In this document: piece by piece, positions 34,498 through 42,714 of the stretch
Numbering within the stretch: the stretch's first letter is position 1
Layout of the letters: every line of letters begins with the position of its first letter
From: Hwanghaeella sp964350445
GTDB taxonomy: Bacteria; Pseudomonadota; Alphaproteobacteria; UBA8366; Aestuariispiraceae
DNA length: 64,000 nt
Direction of reading: 5' to 3'
NCBI GenBank assembly: GCA_964350445.1
Contig: CAYGKA010000013.1
Span: 1-64,000 of the forward strand
Notes under the pieces: generated by a model
Told to the model about the DNA's origin: nothing
The model's database searches: none
What the model saw: only the letters and a program-made list of their open reading frames with translations
Made by a program: the position numbers and the translations under genes

Positions 34498-35247
34498 ATG
34501 CAGCCGAAACCCGTATCCACAAACCAGCAAACCACATCCGAAGACCACCTGACGGCCGCCGGTCCATTCGGCGAGGCCGAACGCGATGCTGTCTATCGCG
34601 CGATCTTCACCCGGCGGGACGTGCGCGGCCAGTTCCTGCCGGATCCGATCGACGACGACGTTCTGCGGCGCATCCTGTTGGCGGCCCATCACGCGCCGTC
34701 CGTCGGGTTCATGCAGCCCTGGAACTTCATCGTCCTTCGCGATCCTGCCGTGAAGGCACGCGCCAAGGAAGCCTTCGAGCGGGCCAATACGGAAGCGGCG
34801 CTGATGTTCGACGACAACCGCGCGGCGCTTTATTCCGCGTTGAAACTGGAGGGGATTACCGACGCGCCGGTCAACCTGTGCGTCACTTGCGACCGCAGCC
34901 GCGGCGGCAAGGTGGTATTGGGCCGGACGCATAACCGGGACACCGACCTCTACAGCACGGTTTGCGCAGTTCAGAACCTGATGCTCGCGGCCCGCGCGGA
35001 AGGGATCGGAGCCGGCTGGGTCAGCATCTTCAACGAAGACGAACTCCGCACCTTGTTCGGCCTGCCCGACGCGGTGACGCCCGTCGCCTATCTATGCCTG
35101 GGCCATGTGAAGGAACTGTATGCCGCGCCCGAATTGGAAGCGCGCGGATGGCGCAAACGCCTCGACCTGGACGCCCTGATCTTCGATGAAAAATGGGGCG
35201 AACAGCGCGCTTCTTCCACCGATCAGGTTGCCCCGAAGCCTTCATGA
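34498..35247 (+). CDS. bluB: 5,6-dimethylbenzimidazole synthase
   Basis: A 249-residue flavin-destructase of the nitroreductase fold that breaks down FMNH2 to give 5,6-dimethylbenzimidazole, the lower ligand of B12. Family features: FGEAERDAVYRAIFTRRDVRGQFLPDPI, HHAPSVGFMQPWNFI, NLCVTCDRSRGG and GAGWVSIF. It is controlled by the cobalamin riboswitch just upstream. Its 3' end overlaps the converging GNAT gene by 25 nt. Aerobic B12 synthesis or salvage by this organism is implied. Confidence 0.96.
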   Translation: MQPKPVSTNQQTTSEDHLTAAGPFGEAERDAVYRAIFTRRDVRGQFLPDPIDDDVLRRILLAAHHAPSVGFMQPWNFIVLRDPAVKARAKEAFERANTEAALMFDDNRAALYSALKLEGITDAPVNLCVTCDRSRGGKVVLGRTHNRDTDLYSTVCAVQNLMLAARAEGIGAGWVSIFNEDELRTLFGLPDAVTPVAYLCLGHVKELYAAPELEARGWRKRLDLDALIFDEKWGEQRASSTDQVAPKPS

Positions 35248-35726
35248 AAGACAACCGTTCCATCAGGGGTCGCGCCATCCAGCGTTAGACGCATGAAGTA
35301 TTCCGCCGGAACGCCTTCGAGCTTCATGGCCGGATCGTTTTCGAACCCGAAGCGCCGGTAGTAGTCCGGATCGCCAACCAGAACGCAGCCGTCCGCCCCC
35401 GCCTTTTTCAACCGGGACAGCCCGTCGCGGATCAGGGCGCTTCCGATGCCTTGCCGCTGCAGGTCCGGCCGTACCGAAACCGGCCCAAGGCCGAACCATC
35501 CCAACGCTTCTCCGTCGATCGTCACAGGAGAGAAAGCGACATGACCGACAACCTCACCGTCCAAAGTGGCAACAAGGGAAAGCGTGAGCGCACCGGCCTT
35601 CCGGAGTGCGTCGATGATCGCAGATTCCGTGCCCTGGCTGTGCTCGTTGAGTTTGAAGGCGGCGGTGGTGACCCGGCGAATGACATCGGCATCACCGGGC
35701 CGTTCGGGCCGTATATCCATATTCAT
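35223..35726 (-). CDS. GNAT-family N-acetyltransferase (YhbS-like)
   Basis: A 167-residue acetyl-CoA-dependent transferase. The acetyl-CoA loop is VRPDLQRQGIGSALIRDGLSRL, preceded by the beta strand GLGPVSV and followed by VGDPDYYRRFGFEND, typical of the YhbS branch. Substrate unknown. Tail-to-tail overlap with bluB (25 nt). It is downstream (about 35 nt away) of the ABC exporter operon on the same strand only in the sense of position; its own start lies beyond the end of the permease gene. Confidence 0.88.
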   Translation of the reverse strand: MNMDIRPERPGDADVIRRVTTAAFKLNEHSQGTESAIIDALRKAGALTLSLVATLDGEVVGHVAFSPVTIDGEALGWFGLGPVSVRPDLQRQGIGSALIRDGLSRLKKAGADGCVLVGDPDYYRRFGFENDPAMKLEGVPAEYFMRLTLDGATPDGTVVFHEGFGAT

Positions 35727-35760
35727 GATCGATTTCCGTCATAGCGCGGTCCCGGTTTCC

Positions 35761-36897
35761 TTAATCCAAGGTTTGACGATATCTGAACAGTGCAATGGCG
35801 GTCACCACGGCCATGATCGCGCCAAGCGCCATCATGTCGGGCCACAGATCCACCAGTTCCGCGCCTTTCAGCATAACCTTGCGGACAATCCGGATGAAAT
35901 GCGTCGCGGGGATCGCCGTGCCCAGCGCCTGCGCCCAACCGGGCATGCCGGCAAAGGGGAACAGGAATCCGGATAGCAATATTGATGGCATGATGAAAAA
36001 GAATGACATCTGCATCGCCTGCATCTGGTTCCGCGCCACCGTGGAAAAAAGGAAGCCGAGCGCGAGATTGACGACGATGAACAAATTGAGGCCAACAACA
36101 AAGCCGCCGAAAGCCCCATCGAAGGGCACGCTGAACAGCAGCCGCGCCACGATGAAGAAGACGCAGGTCTGGATGAACCCAACGAGGACATAGGGCAGGA
36201 TCTTGCCCGCCATTACTTCCGCCGGGCGCACAGGCGTCGCGATCAGGGTTTCCAGCGTACCCCGTTCGCGCTCCCGCACGATGGCGATCGCGGTAACCAT
36301 GATCATAGTCATCGATAGGATAATGGCGAGCAGGCCGGGCACGATGTTGTAGCTGGTCACACCGGCCGGATTATAATTGCGATGAACGATTACGCCGAAA
36401 GCGTCCGGCCCGGCGGCCAGATGCGATACAGCACCGGGAAGGGCCTGCTGGATTGCTGAAGCGACGATACCGGACAAGGCGGCCACCGCCCCGCCGGTGG
36501 CGGTCGGGTCGGACGCATCCGCCTCTATCAGAATATTCGGGCTGTCGCCACGGATCACGTCTCGCTCGAAGTTCGGTGGAATTATCACCACGAAAGTCGC
36601 ATCGCCTTGCCGGAAGGCTTTCTCCGCCGCCGCCAAACCCGCAACCGGATCCTGGATGTCGAAATACTCGGAATTTGACAGCGCGGATATCACCGCGCGG
36701 GAGATTGGCCCGCTGTCGTTCATTTCGATCAGGGTTGGCATATGCCGGGGATCGGAATTTATGGCGTATCCGAACAGCAGAAGTTGGACGATCGGTAGGG
36801 CGATCATCATGGCGAAGGTCATCCGGTCCCGGCGCATCTGCAAGAACTCCTTCACCAGCACGGCCGAGAACCGGCGGAAGGACAGCCGGGGCTTCAC
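35761..36897 (-). CDS. ABC-2 type permease (YbhS/YbhR-like)
   Basis: A 378-residue integral membrane subunit. One helix near 20-40 (MIALPIVQLLLFGYAIN), a periplasmic loop to about 175, then five hydrophobic segments from about 178 to 375, as in the DrrB/YhhJ group. The first residues FSAVLVKEFLQMRRDR are the typical coupling region of this family. Its ATG overlaps the stop of the ATPase gene (ATGA). It is the only permease in the operon, so it likely forms a homodimer. Confidence 0.92.
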   Translation of the reverse strand: MKPRLSFRRFSAVLVKEFLQMRRDRMTFAMMIALPIVQLLLFGYAINSDPRHMPTLIEMNDSGPISRAVISALSNSEYFDIQDPVAGLAAAEKAFRQGDATFVVIIPPNFERDVIRGDSPNILIEADASDPTATGGAVAALSGIVASAIQQALPGAVSHLAAGPDAFGVIVHRNYNPAGVTSYNIVPGLLAIILSMTMIMVTAIAIVRERERGTLETLIATPVRPAEVMAGKILPYVLVGFIQTCVFFIVARLLFSVPFDGAFGGFVVGLNLFIVVNLALGFLFSTVARNQMQAMQMSFFFIMPSILLSGFLFPFAGMPGWAQALGTAIPATHFIRIVRKVMLKGAELVDLWPDMMALGAIMAVVTAIALFRYRQTLD

Positions 36898-37883
36898 GAA
36901 GACACCTGCAACGTCGCTTGGCCGGCAAAACTATTCGAAAAATTATCCGCAGCGCCGATCATCAAATGGATGAATGCTTCTTCCAGCCCAGCTGATCTTT
37001 CCGTAATACGGATGCCGCTTTCGCCGTCCAGCGCGTTCACGGCTTTTGCCAATTGCGACTTGTCGGTGCCGGACACATGCAGGACAGCCCCGAACCGCGC
37101 GACCTGCTCAACACCGAGGGCGCCCGCCAATTTCTCCTCCAAGGAGCGAAGGTCCGGGCCCGATACTTCGAAGGTGAAAAGCCCGACGATGGAAGGAATG
37201 TCGCGTGCCGGACCGTCGATCAGTTTACGCCCATAGGCGATATAGGCGATGTGGTCGCATTGCACGGCCTCGTCCATGTAATGGGTCGATACCAGGACCG
37301 TCACGCCGCGATCCGCCAGAGTTCGGATTTCACGCCAGAAATCCCGCCGCGCTTTCGGGTCGACCCCGGCCGTGGGTTCGTCGAGCAGCAGTAGTTCCGG
37401 GTCGTGGATCATGCAGGCAGCCAACGCCAAGCGCTGTTTCCACCCGCCCGACAGCGTCCCGGCCAATTGATTGGCCCGGTCCGCCAGGCCGAGATCCTCT
37501 AGCGCCCGGGAAACCCGTTGCCGGCGGTTCGGCATGCGGTACATCCGCGCCATGAAGTCCAGATTCTCTTGGATCGACAGGTCTTCATAGAGGGAGAAGC
37601 GCTGCGTCATGTATCCAACCCGGGACTTAATTTCGCTCGCTTCCCGGACGATGTCGTAGCCGAGGCATTTGCCGGTACCGCCATCTGGTGTCAGCAGACC
37701 GCACATCATCCGGATCGTCGTTGTCTTGCCGCTGCCGTTCGGGCCAAGGAACCCATAGATCGCCCCGCGCGGCACGGCCATGTCGAAATTGTCGACGACA
37801 AGTTTGTCGCCGAACCGTTTGGTCAGGTTCCGCACGTCTATGACGGGTGTTTCGCCCGCCACGTCCGGCCCGGCATCGCTCAT
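36894..37883 (-). CDS. ABC transporter ATP-binding protein (exporter)
   Basis: 329 residues from the ATG at 37883, which overlaps the stop of the HlyD gene (ATGA). Walker A GPNGSGKTTT, Q-loop YMTQRFSLY, signature LSGGWKQRLALA, Walker B LLLLDEPTAGVD and switch His in STHYMDE. One nucleotide-binding domain only, unlike E. coli YbhF, which carries two. The C-terminal 90 residues form a DrrA-like tail. It drives export together with the next gene's permease and the HlyD adaptor. Confidence 0.94.
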   Translation of the reverse strand: MSDAGPDVAGETPVIDVRNLTKRFGDKLVVDNFDMAVPRGAIYGFLGPNGSGKTTTIRMMCGLLTPDGGTGKCLGYDIVREASEIKSRVGYMTQRFSLYEDLSIQENLDFMARMYRMPNRRQRVSRALEDLGLADRANQLAGTLSGGWKQRLALAACMIHDPELLLLDEPTAGVDPKARRDFWREIRTLADRGVTVLVSTHYMDEAVQCDHIAYIAYGRKLIDGPARDIPSIVGLFTFEVSGPDLRSLEEKLAGALGVEQVARFGAVLHVSGTDKSQLAKAVNALDGESGIRITERSAGLEEAFIHLMIGAADNFSNSFAGQATLQVSS

Positions 37884-38839
37884 GGTGCGTCCGGTTCCAC
37901 GGTCACGGGTTGACCCGGCAGCAGATGATCCTTCCTCTTCTCCAAAGGGATGGCCTTCGCCATAAAGACAAGCCTGTGCCTTTCCTCCCGACTGAAGATG
38001 ACCGGCGGCGTGAATTCTGATTCCGAAGCGACACTGGCGATCTTGGCCTTGAAGCCCCCGCTGCAACCATCGCAATCGACGCGCACAATGACACCGACAT
38101 TGAACTCGGTCCGGCGTTCTTCCGGTACGAAGAACCGAATCTCCAGCGACGTCGGCGGCAGGATGGAGAGAACCGGATTCGCCGGGCCTGCCACCTCGCC
38201 GGGATCGAGGTATCGGCGTTCGACACGCCCCCCCGTCGGAGCATGAACACTATATTTGTCCAATGTGATCAGGGCGCGTTCCACAGCAGCCTGGGCGGCG
38301 GCAAGGTCAGCACGCGCCGCTTCAATTTCAGAAGACCGGGCCGGCAGGCGCGCAACAGCCAATTCCGCTTCCAACTGCGCCAAATGCGCCTTCGCGGCGT
38401 CGTAGGCGGACTTGTCGTTTTCGCGCTGCGTTTCGGACGCGACGCCAGAACCCGTCAATCGAGCCGTGCGTTCATAGTCCCGCTTCGCCTTTTCGCGGGC
38501 GATCCGCGCTTCGGCCAGGGTCGCTTCGATCACCCGCAGCTCTTCCGGGCGGCTGCCTGTCAAAAGATTGTCCAATTTGGCCGCCTTGGCCCGTTCCTCC
38601 GCCTGCTGCGCAGTCAGCGCGGAGAGCGCATCGGCCTGGTCCAAGTCGAACAGAAAATCCCCCGCCGTCACGATCGTGCCTTCCTCGACGGATATGGAGA
38701 CAAGGCGCTGTGTCACCGTCGGCGCAACATAGACCAGATCGGCCTCGATATAACCGTAGAGCATGGTATCGGCTGGTGGACTGAAGAAAGCGCCGACCAT
38801 GGCGAAGAAACCGGCGATCGCGGAGAGGACGTCACTCAT
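37880..38839 (-). CDS. HlyD-family membrane fusion protein (YbhG-like)
   Basis: 319 residues: one N-terminal transmembrane anchor (AIAGFFAMVGAFFSPPADTMLYGYIEAD), a lipoyl/barrel-sandwich half (EEGTIVTAGDFLFDLDQ), a long coiled-coil hairpin rich in Ala/Glu/Arg (about 80-180), the second half (DKYSVHAPTGGRVERRYLDPGEV), and a beta-barrel domain. The linker would reach across the periplasm toward an outer-membrane channel, which is not encoded here. Both its ends overlap neighbours by 4 nt, indicating translational coupling. Confidence 0.92.
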   Translation of the reverse strand: MSDVLSAIAGFFAMVGAFFSPPADTMLYGYIEADLVYVAPTVTQRLVSISVEEGTIVTAGDFLFDLDQADALSALTAQQAEERAKAAKLDNLLTGSRPEELRVIEATLAEARIAREKAKRDYERTARLTGSGVASETQRENDKSAYDAAKAHLAQLEAELAVARLPARSSEIEAARADLAAAQAAVERALITLDKYSVHAPTGGRVERRYLDPGEVAGPANPVLSILPPTSLEIRFFVPEERRTEFNVGVIVRVDCDGCSGGFKAKIASVASESEFTPPVIFSREERHRLVFMAKAIPLEKRKDHLLPGQPVTVEPDAP

Positions 38840-39492
38840 GGCGTCGCACCCTTGCCCGTATCGGCCCTCAGGCCGTTCATTATGATATCCAAGTGAGCTG
38901 CAATGAAGTCGTCGTCACTGACACCCTTCGGCAATTCAAGCCCGAAGACCCTGTCGAGGATGATGTTGGCTATGATCGGCCCCATGACACATCTCATGGC
39001 GACCGGCCCGGGAAGCGCGCGTAGCTGGCCACGGGCCACACCTTCCTCGAACAGGCTGGAAAAGGCGGCAACGGCCCGCTCGACAACTTCCTTTCGGTAG
39101 AACTCCGCCAGTTCCGGGAACGAGGTCGCTTCCGCTATGACCAGGAGCGGGATGGCGGCCCGCGTCGGATCTTTCAACCGCGTCGCGACGGCCCGCGCCA
39201 GTCTTTCAATCACTTTGGCCGGGTCGCCGGGCCGTTCGGCGGACGCCGTGACCGCTTCGTCGACCAGCGGGCCCACAGCGCGGCGGACCAGCGCCTCAAA
39301 AATCGCCTGTTTGGTGTTGAAATATTGATAAACAGCGCCTTTTGAAATCCCCGCAGCGGCGGCGATATCGTCGACTCGCGTCGCCGCGAAACCGCGTTCC
39401 ATGAACAGGTGGACGGCGGCGTCCAGAACCTCATCGGGCCGGTCGGCCGCCCGCCTGCGGAATTTCGGGCCAGATTTCGTTTTTTTGCTCAT
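38836..39492 (-). CDS. TetR/AcrR-family regulator of the exporter operon (CecR-like)
   Basis: A 218-residue TetR protein with a classical N-terminal domain, DEVLDAAVHLFMERGFAATRVDDIAAAAGISKGAVYQYF, and a helical ligand domain. First gene of the operon TetR-HlyD-ATPase-permease; its stop overlaps the HlyD start. The order matches ybiH(cecR)-ybhG-ybhF-ybhSR of E. coli, where the regulator controls the exporter. A perfect palindrome lies 11 nt before its start codon and is its likely autoregulatory site. Confidence 0.92.
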   Translation of the reverse strand: MSKKTKSGPKFRRRAADRPDEVLDAAVHLFMERGFAATRVDDIAAAAGISKGAVYQYFNTKQAIFEALVRRAVGPLVDEAVTASAERPGDPAKVIERLARAVATRLKDPTRAAIPLLVIAEATSFPELAEFYRKEVVERAVAAFSSLFEEGVARGQLRALPGPVAMRCVMGPIIANIILDRVFGLELPKGVSDDDFIAAHLDIIMNGLRADTGKGATP

Positions 39493-39502
39493 TGCTTATT
39501 AA

Positions 39503-39520
39503 TAACTGACTGGTCAGTTA
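39503..39520. promoter_or_regulatory. palindromic operator of the exporter TetR
   Basis: TAACTGAC-TG-GTCAGTTA, a perfect 8-2-8 inverted repeat, ends 11 nt upstream of the TetR start codon. The core ACTGACTGGTCAGT is a common AcrR-like operator form. No second copy was noticed in the window. Confidence 0.85.
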
Positions 39521-39567
39521 GTTACAATAGCAATAGAGTTGCCCGCCTAACCGGAAGTGACTTGAAA

Positions 39568-39945
39568 TCAGCCAGCGACGATATCGTAGTGGAAGACCTT
39601 GGTGATGATCCGCCAACCTTCGTCGGTACGGATCAGTGTCAGGAAATCCGTGAAGAACCGTTCCCCGATGGCGCAATTGACCCTGGCGAAGGCGGTTTTG
39701 GGCCCGGCGAATTCGATGGACTGGATCGCGTCGCGGCGCGCCTCGTTCCGGGCGGCGGGTGGTTCGCGTTTGTCGACGACCGGGAAGTATTCGTCCATGC
39801 CAAGGTTTACCAACTCGTCAGTGGTAGCGCAGACATAGCGCGCTTGCGGATGAAAGACCCGGCCGAGGCGCTCCGTATCACTGTGGTAAAGGCCGTCGAA
39901 ATAAGTGTTCAGCGTTTCCGTCACGCCAGCAAAATCCGCGCTCAT
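39568..39945 (-). CDS. NTF2-like/lumazine-binding-type small protein
   Basis: A 125-residue protein of the NTF2-like (SnoaL/lumazine_bd_2) fold: VTETLNTYFDGLYHSDTERLGRVFHPQARYV at the start and FFTDFLTLIRTDEGWRIITKVFHYD at the end are characteristic. The ATG at 39945 has GGGAGGAAAGC in front. Such proteins bind or convert small hydrophobic molecules; the function here is unknown. It follows the GST gene on the same strand (98 nt) and may share its transcript. Confidence 0.82.
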   Translation of the reverse strand: MSADFAGVTETLNTYFDGLYHSDTERLGRVFHPQARYVCATTDELVNLGMDEYFPVVDKREPPAARNEARRDAIQSIEFAGPKTAFARVNCAIGERFFTDFLTLIRTDEGWRIITKVFHYDIVAG

Positions 39946-40043
39946 GCTTTCCTCCCAATCCATTCCTGTTTCATGCCCTTCCGTTTTCGGAAGAGCGAGC
40001 CGCCCCGGTAAAGAAGATACGCTGCCGGGGCGGCGCTCAAGAC

Positions 40044-40658
40044 CTAACCGATCAACGCTTCGGCCTGCATCGCCTTGACGACGGCCGGACGTTTCGAAAC
40101 CCGCTCGACAAAGGCCGCGATATTCGGCCAGCGCTCCAGCCCAATGCCAGTCGGCACTGCCCAAGACGCCACCACGAAGTTATACGCGTCCGCGACGGTG
40201 AAGTCCTTACCCATCACGAATTCCCGCCCGTCGGACAAAAGACGTTCCAGATGCCCGAAATTCTTGAACAATTTGGTCAGGACCGCCTCCTTCACCTCGC
40301 CTTCCGGCGGGTTGTCTGCGAAGAAGGGGGCGAAGCTCTTGTGCAGTTCCGAGGCGGTGAAGTTCAACTGCTGTTGTAGCCGAACCCGCTCGACCGATCC
40401 CGGCGCCGGCGCCAGGTTGCTGGCCGGCGCCGTGTCGGCCAGATATTGCAGGATGGCGGGCGCCTCGGTGAAGACATCGCCGGTGTCGATGGACAATGCG
40501 GGCACATAGCCGTCGGGATTGACGGCGGCATAATCGGCGCCCGTCTCGGTCACACCCCGTTTGGTGTCGACCTTCTCGATCTCGAAATCCGCGCCGATTT
40601 CGTTGAGCGCGATATGAACGGCGAGCGAACAAGCTCCCGGAATGTAGTAAAGCTTCAT
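40044..40658 (-). CDS. glutathione S-transferase
   Basis: 204 residues. Thioredoxin-like N-domain (KLYYIPGACSLAVHIALNEIG with the Ser/Cys glutathione region, NPDGYVPAL, FTEAPAILQYLAD with the glutathione gamma-Glu binding E-A pair) and the helical C-domain (KDFTVADAYNFVVASW). Similar to GstA/GstB-type bacterial enzymes with Cys at the CSLA position. The ATG at 40658 is the standard start. Divergent from an HxlR regulator 158 nt away, which is a common arrangement for redox or electrophile response. Confidence 0.92.
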   Translation of the reverse strand: MKLYYIPGACSLAVHIALNEIGADFEIEKVDTKRGVTETGADYAAVNPDGYVPALSIDTGDVFTEAPAILQYLADTAPASNLAPAPGSVERVRLQQQLNFTASELHKSFAPFFADNPPEGEVKEAVLTKLFKNFGHLERLLSDGREFVMGKDFTVADAYNFVVASWAVPTGIGLERWPNIAAFVERVSKRPAVVKAMQAEALIG

Positions 40659-40816
40659 GCAATCAGTCTCCAGTGTTTGGGCGTCCTGCCCCGGTTGGTT
40701 GAACCCGGCGTTCCCGCCGTTGATGAATGAAGTGGGGTCAGAGATTTCCATTGTAAATGAGATATCCTTTTGATACTTACTTTTAAGGTTTCCATCTGGT
40801 AACTTGGGACAGGCTC

Positions 40817-41155
40817 ATGGCCCTGAAACTCCGCAAGAACAAAAGCCCCGATCCGCCGCTTTCCTGTCCGCTGACGGAATGCATGGCCGTGATCGGCGGC
40901 GCCTGGACGGTCAATGTCATCTGGTATCTGCGCGCGGGTCCGCGCCGGTTCAGCGAATTGCGGGTCGACATCCCGCCGATTTCACCAAAAGTCCTGACCA
41001 CCCGCCTTCGGGAATTGGAGGAGCGCGGCATCGTGCGGCGTGAAGTCAAACCAACCTCCCCGCCATCGGTCGAATACTCTTTGACCGAAGCGGGCCATCA
41101 ACTGATCCCCGCTATCGAGGCGATTGTGCGCGTCGGTGAGAAACTGAAAAATTGA
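40817..41155 (+). CDS. HxlR-family transcriptional regulator
   Basis: A 112-residue winged-helix protein: CPLTECMAVIGGAWTVNVIWYLRAGPRRFSELR and ISPKVLTTRLRELEERGIVRREV are the HxlR signature, including the conserved Cys at position 17 that in YodB/QorR-like members senses electrophiles. It is divergent from the GST gene and is the natural candidate to control it. A dehydrogenase gene follows 53 nt after its stop. Confidence 0.92.
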   Translation: MALKLRKNKSPDPPLSCPLTECMAVIGGAWTVNVIWYLRAGPRRFSELRVDIPPISPKVLTTRLRELEERGIVRREVKPTSPPSVEYSLTEAGHQLIPAIEAIVRVGEKLKN

Positions 41156-41208
41156 TAAGCGGCCCCACAGGCCAGCGAAACAAGAAACAAGCAGGAAGGA
41201 CACGTGAC

Positions 41209-42111
41209 ATGACGGACAGCATGACGGCGGCAGTAATCGGGCTTGGATCCATGGGGTGGGGGGCGGCGGTGTCCCTGTTGCGAGCCGGACTGCCGACGAC
41301 CGGCGTCGATGTACGGGCCGAGGTCCTGAAGAAATTCGAGGCGGAAGGCGGCATGACCGCCAAGACACCGGCCGACGCCGCCGCGCGTGCCGATATCGTT
41401 TTCCTGTTTGTCGTCAACGCGGCCCAGGCGGAAGAGGTCCTGTTCGGCGCCAACAGCGCGGCGGCCGCCGCCCGGCCCGGTACGGTCTTCGCGCTATGCG
41501 TCACCATGCCGCCCAGCGCCACCATCGACCTGGCGTCCCGGCTTTCCAATGCCGGTATGCTGGTGATCGACGCGCCGGTATCCGGCGGGTCGGCCAAGGC
41601 CCTGACCGGGGACATGAGCATCATGGCGTCAGGCGCGGATGAAGCCTTCGACAAGGCAGCCCCGGCGCTGGCCGCGATCTCCGCCAAGATTTTCCGCTTG
41701 GGCGACAACATCGGCACCGGCAGTCAGGTGAAAATGATCAACCAGTTACTGGCGGGCGTTCATATCGCGGCGACGGCAGAGGCGCTGACACTGGCCAAGG
41801 CTGTGGGGCTCGACCTGCAGACGGTTTACGACGTGATTTCGGAAAGCGCCGGCAATTCCTGGATGTTCGGCAATCGCGGCCCGCACATCGTCCAGGGCGA
41901 CTACACACCGCATTCCGCCGTCGATATTTTCGTGAAGGATTTGGGCGTCGTCTCGTCCGAGGCGGGCGCGGCCGCTTGCCCCACGCCCTTGACCGAAACG
42001 GCGCTGGCGCTGTTCAAGGAAGCCAGTGCCAAGGGCCTCGGCCGGGAAGACGACGCGGCCGTCGCAAAACTATTGGCGGAGCGCGCGGGAATCACGTTAC
42101 CGGGGATGTAA
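41209..42111 (+). CDS. 3-hydroxyisobutyrate dehydrogenase-family oxidoreductase (threonate dehydrogenase-like)
   Basis: 300 residues, NAD(P)-dependent beta-hydroxyacid dehydrogenase. Motifs: VIGLGSMGWGAAVSLLRAG (cofactor), APVSGGSAKALTGDMSIM (substrate), GSQVKMINQLLAGVHIAATAEAL (catalytic Lys), and KDLGVVSSEA. The VHIAATAEA pattern and G-W-G-A in the glycine loop resemble L-threonate dehydrogenase LtnD more than 3-hydroxyisobutyrate dehydrogenase. The other pathway genes (LtnC/OtnK) are absent here, so the substrate is a guess. CAGGAAGGA precedes the ATG. A membrane protein gene starts 3 nt after its stop. Confidence 0.85.
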   Translation: MTDSMTAAVIGLGSMGWGAAVSLLRAGLPTTGVDVRAEVLKKFEAEGGMTAKTPADAAARADIVFLFVVNAAQAEEVLFGANSAAAAARPGTVFALCVTMPPSATIDLASRLSNAGMLVIDAPVSGGSAKALTGDMSIMASGADEAFDKAAPALAAISAKIFRLGDNIGTGSQVKMINQLLAGVHIAATAEALTLAKAVGLDLQTVYDVISESAGNSWMFGNRGPHIVQGDYTPHSAVDIFVKDLGVVSSEAGAAACPTPLTETALALFKEASAKGLGREDDAAVAKLLAERAGITLPGM

Positions 42112-42114
42112 CGC

Positions 42115-42705
42115 ATGCCAAAGGCCATAAGCCTGAAGCATCTACTGGAGCACCGACCGAAGCGGGAAGGCTTGTTCAAGTTCTTCCTGCTGCTGTTGGT
42201 GCTCATCGCCTATTTCGGTTATCTCAGTTGGGAATACGACCTGAAGACGGGCGGCATCGTCGCGGCGCTGACCTGGAGCTTCTTCGTCCTCTGTACGCCG
42301 ATCGCGGATGCCGGTTTCCTGCTCGACTTTCCCGTCCGGTTGATCACCGGCATGCGCATGTTCCTGACGGAAATGATGGTCTGGGTGCTAGCCATCAGTA
42401 TCAATCTGACCGCTGTTTTCCTCTCACCGGAATCCTATCAGAAAACCTTTCTGACATCACTGTTCTACAAGATACTCATCCATCCCTGGCCCTATTGGAG
42501 CATCATTCTCCTTTGCGGGATCGGGACATTCCTGTCAGTCCGCTTTGGCGACGAAATGATGGACGTAGTCGCGCACAGGGACCGCCACTTCTTCCACCGG
42601 CACGGCTTCACCCACAAACTGATCATTATGGCCGGGCTGTTTCTGGTGATCCTATGGGCCTATTACCACCTGATCGAGACGCTGGGCGTTGAATTGCCGT
42701 CCTGA
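42115..42705 (+). CDS. hypothetical polytopic membrane protein
   Basis: 196 residues with about four or five hydrophobic segments (near 22-42, 50-66, 80-103, 121-142 and 168-188). A cytoplasmic or periplasmic loop around 147-166 is rich in His, Arg and Asp (HRDRHFFHRHGFTHK), which could bind metal or anions. I do not recognise the family. It begins 3 nt after the threonate-dehydrogenase-like gene, so the two are probably translated together. Convergent with the PBP4-like gene (9 nt). Confidence 0.7.
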   Translation: MPKAISLKHLLEHRPKREGLFKFFLLLLVLIAYFGYLSWEYDLKTGGIVAALTWSFFVLCTPIADAGFLLDFPVRLITGMRMFLTEMMVWVLAISINLTAVFLSPESYQKTFLTSLFYKILIHPWPYWSIILLCGIGTFLSVRFGDEMMDVVAHRDRHFFHRHGFTHKLIIMAGLFLVILWAYYHLIETLGVELPS

Positions 42706-42714
42706 TGGCGGCCA

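Noticed and set aside
40659..40816. HxlR operator between GST and HxlR genes
   Set aside because: The AT-rich stretch holds near-direct repeats of GATAYCTTTT type but no clear palindrome I could defend.
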